From positions 1-5,843 of the forward strand of contig JAFVSF010000148.1 of the NCBI GenBank assembly GCA_017503885.1: 5,843 nt of DNA, given 5' to 3'. The DNA comes from Clostridia bacterium. GTDB taxonomy: Bacteria > Bacillota > Clostridia > Christensenellales > Borkfalkiaceae. Under the pieces are notes generated by a model. It had not been told where the DNA came from. It saw only the letters and a program-made list of their open reading frames with translations, and did not search any database. This document shows positions 5,580 to 5,843 of the stretch, one piece after another (within the stretch, counting starts at the first letter, position 1; each line of letters opens with the position of its first letter). Both the position numbers and the translations under genes were made by a program.

Positions 5580-5843
5580 ATTATAAAAAGATCTATTTTA
5601 ATTTGGCAACTTCTAGGCTACACGGTAACAGCAATAGGTGGAACTCTGCTCCATTTTTTATACGAGTGGACTGGAGGTGCAATATGGACTGCACCAATCT
5701 CCGGCATCAACGAATCAACTTGGGAACACATGAAACTGTTTTTCTTCCCTGCGTTTTTCTTTGCAATTTTTCAAAGTTATTTTTTTAAAGAAGTTAATAA
5801 TTTTTGGACAATTAAATTAAAAGGCACTTTACTAGGTCTACTA
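5580..5843 (+). CDS. DUF6512-family membrane protein, N-terminal part, apparent AUU start
   Basis: The frame runs 88 codons to the window's right edge with no stop. The protein resembles clostridial DUF6512 membrane proteins. KRSILIWQLLGY leads into a first membrane helix, followed by GTLLHFLYEWTG (21-32) and the strongly conserved NESTWEHMKLFFFP (44-57), which begins a second hydrophobic stretch. Function of the family is unknown. The frame has no ATG, GTG or TTG between its upstream stop (5550-5552) and the ATG at codon 51. Starting at codon 51 would delete the first helix and split the signature motif. With ATT at 5580 as start, the Shine-Dalgarno spacing is 6 nt and the N-terminus (read as MIKRSIL) has the expected length. 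ATA at 5583 is the alternative, as is a recent mutation or sequencing error in an ATG. It is divergent from the permease gene and belongs to a different transcription unit. Confidence 0.75.
   Translation, partial: MIKRSILIWQLLGYTVTAIGGTLLHFLYEWTGGAIWTAPISGINESTWEHMKLFFFPAFFFAIFQSYFFKEVNNFWTIKLKGTLLGLL

Noticed and set aside
5563..5580. Five-codon ORF (MKRGI) as a leader peptide
   Set aside because: It has no Shine-Dalgarno site of its own and contains no regulatory codon run; kept only as an alternative explanation for the odd start of the DUF6512 gene.
5603..5788. A plus-strand open frame starting with TTG at 5603
   Set aside because: It is in a different frame from the clear DUF6512 homology, has no Shine-Dalgarno site, and its translation resembles no known family.

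Overview
The window is AT-rich. It has compact genes with mostly strong purine Shine-Dalgarno sites, near-consensus sigma-A promoters and short intergenic gaps. This points to a low-GC Gram-positive bacterium, probably a Clostridia-like gut Firmicute. The last gene belongs to a membrane family (DUF6512) that I know mainly from Clostridia. No mobile element, CRISPR array, tRNA or rRNA is visible.

Layout. (1) Positions 1-1517, minus strand: a two-gene operon. It encodes a small protein of the Anabaena sensory rhodopsin transducer (ASRT) superfamily, then, 11 nt later, a Gfo/Idh/MocA NAD(P)-dependent oxidoreductase that runs off the left edge. The operon has a strong promoter with an A-tract upstream element and a 20-bp palindrome at the predicted transcription start. 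(2) Positions 1678-2896, minus strand: a creatinase/aminopeptidase P-fold (M24) protein whose metal ligands are largely replaced. It ends at a perfect-palindrome hairpin and is transcribed divergently from (3), an AraC-type regulator at 3047-3907, plus strand. The divergent region holds two near-identical direct repeats, 21 bp apart, abutting the M24 gene's -35 box, which is how AraC-family activators usually bind. The araC promoter is positioned so that transcription should begin at the A of the ATG, giving a leaderless mRNA. (4) Positions 3984-5387, minus strand: a 12-segment APC-superfamily amino-acid permease, convergent with araC and sharing a bidirectional terminator with it. (5) From 5580 to the right edge, plus strand: the start of a DUF6512 membrane protein that has a good Shine-Dalgarno site but no ATG, GTG or TTG at the expected place; AUU is the best-placed initiation codon.

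How the parts may fit together. The AraC-type regulator most likely controls the divergent M24 gene in response to a small molecule. The permease could import a related amino acid or derivative, and the ASRT/oxidoreductase pair looks like a separately controlled sugar or polyol step with its own small-molecule-binding partner. The substrates cannot be read from the sequence, and the link between the ASRT/oxidoreductase operon and the M24/AraC/permease genes rests on adjacency only.
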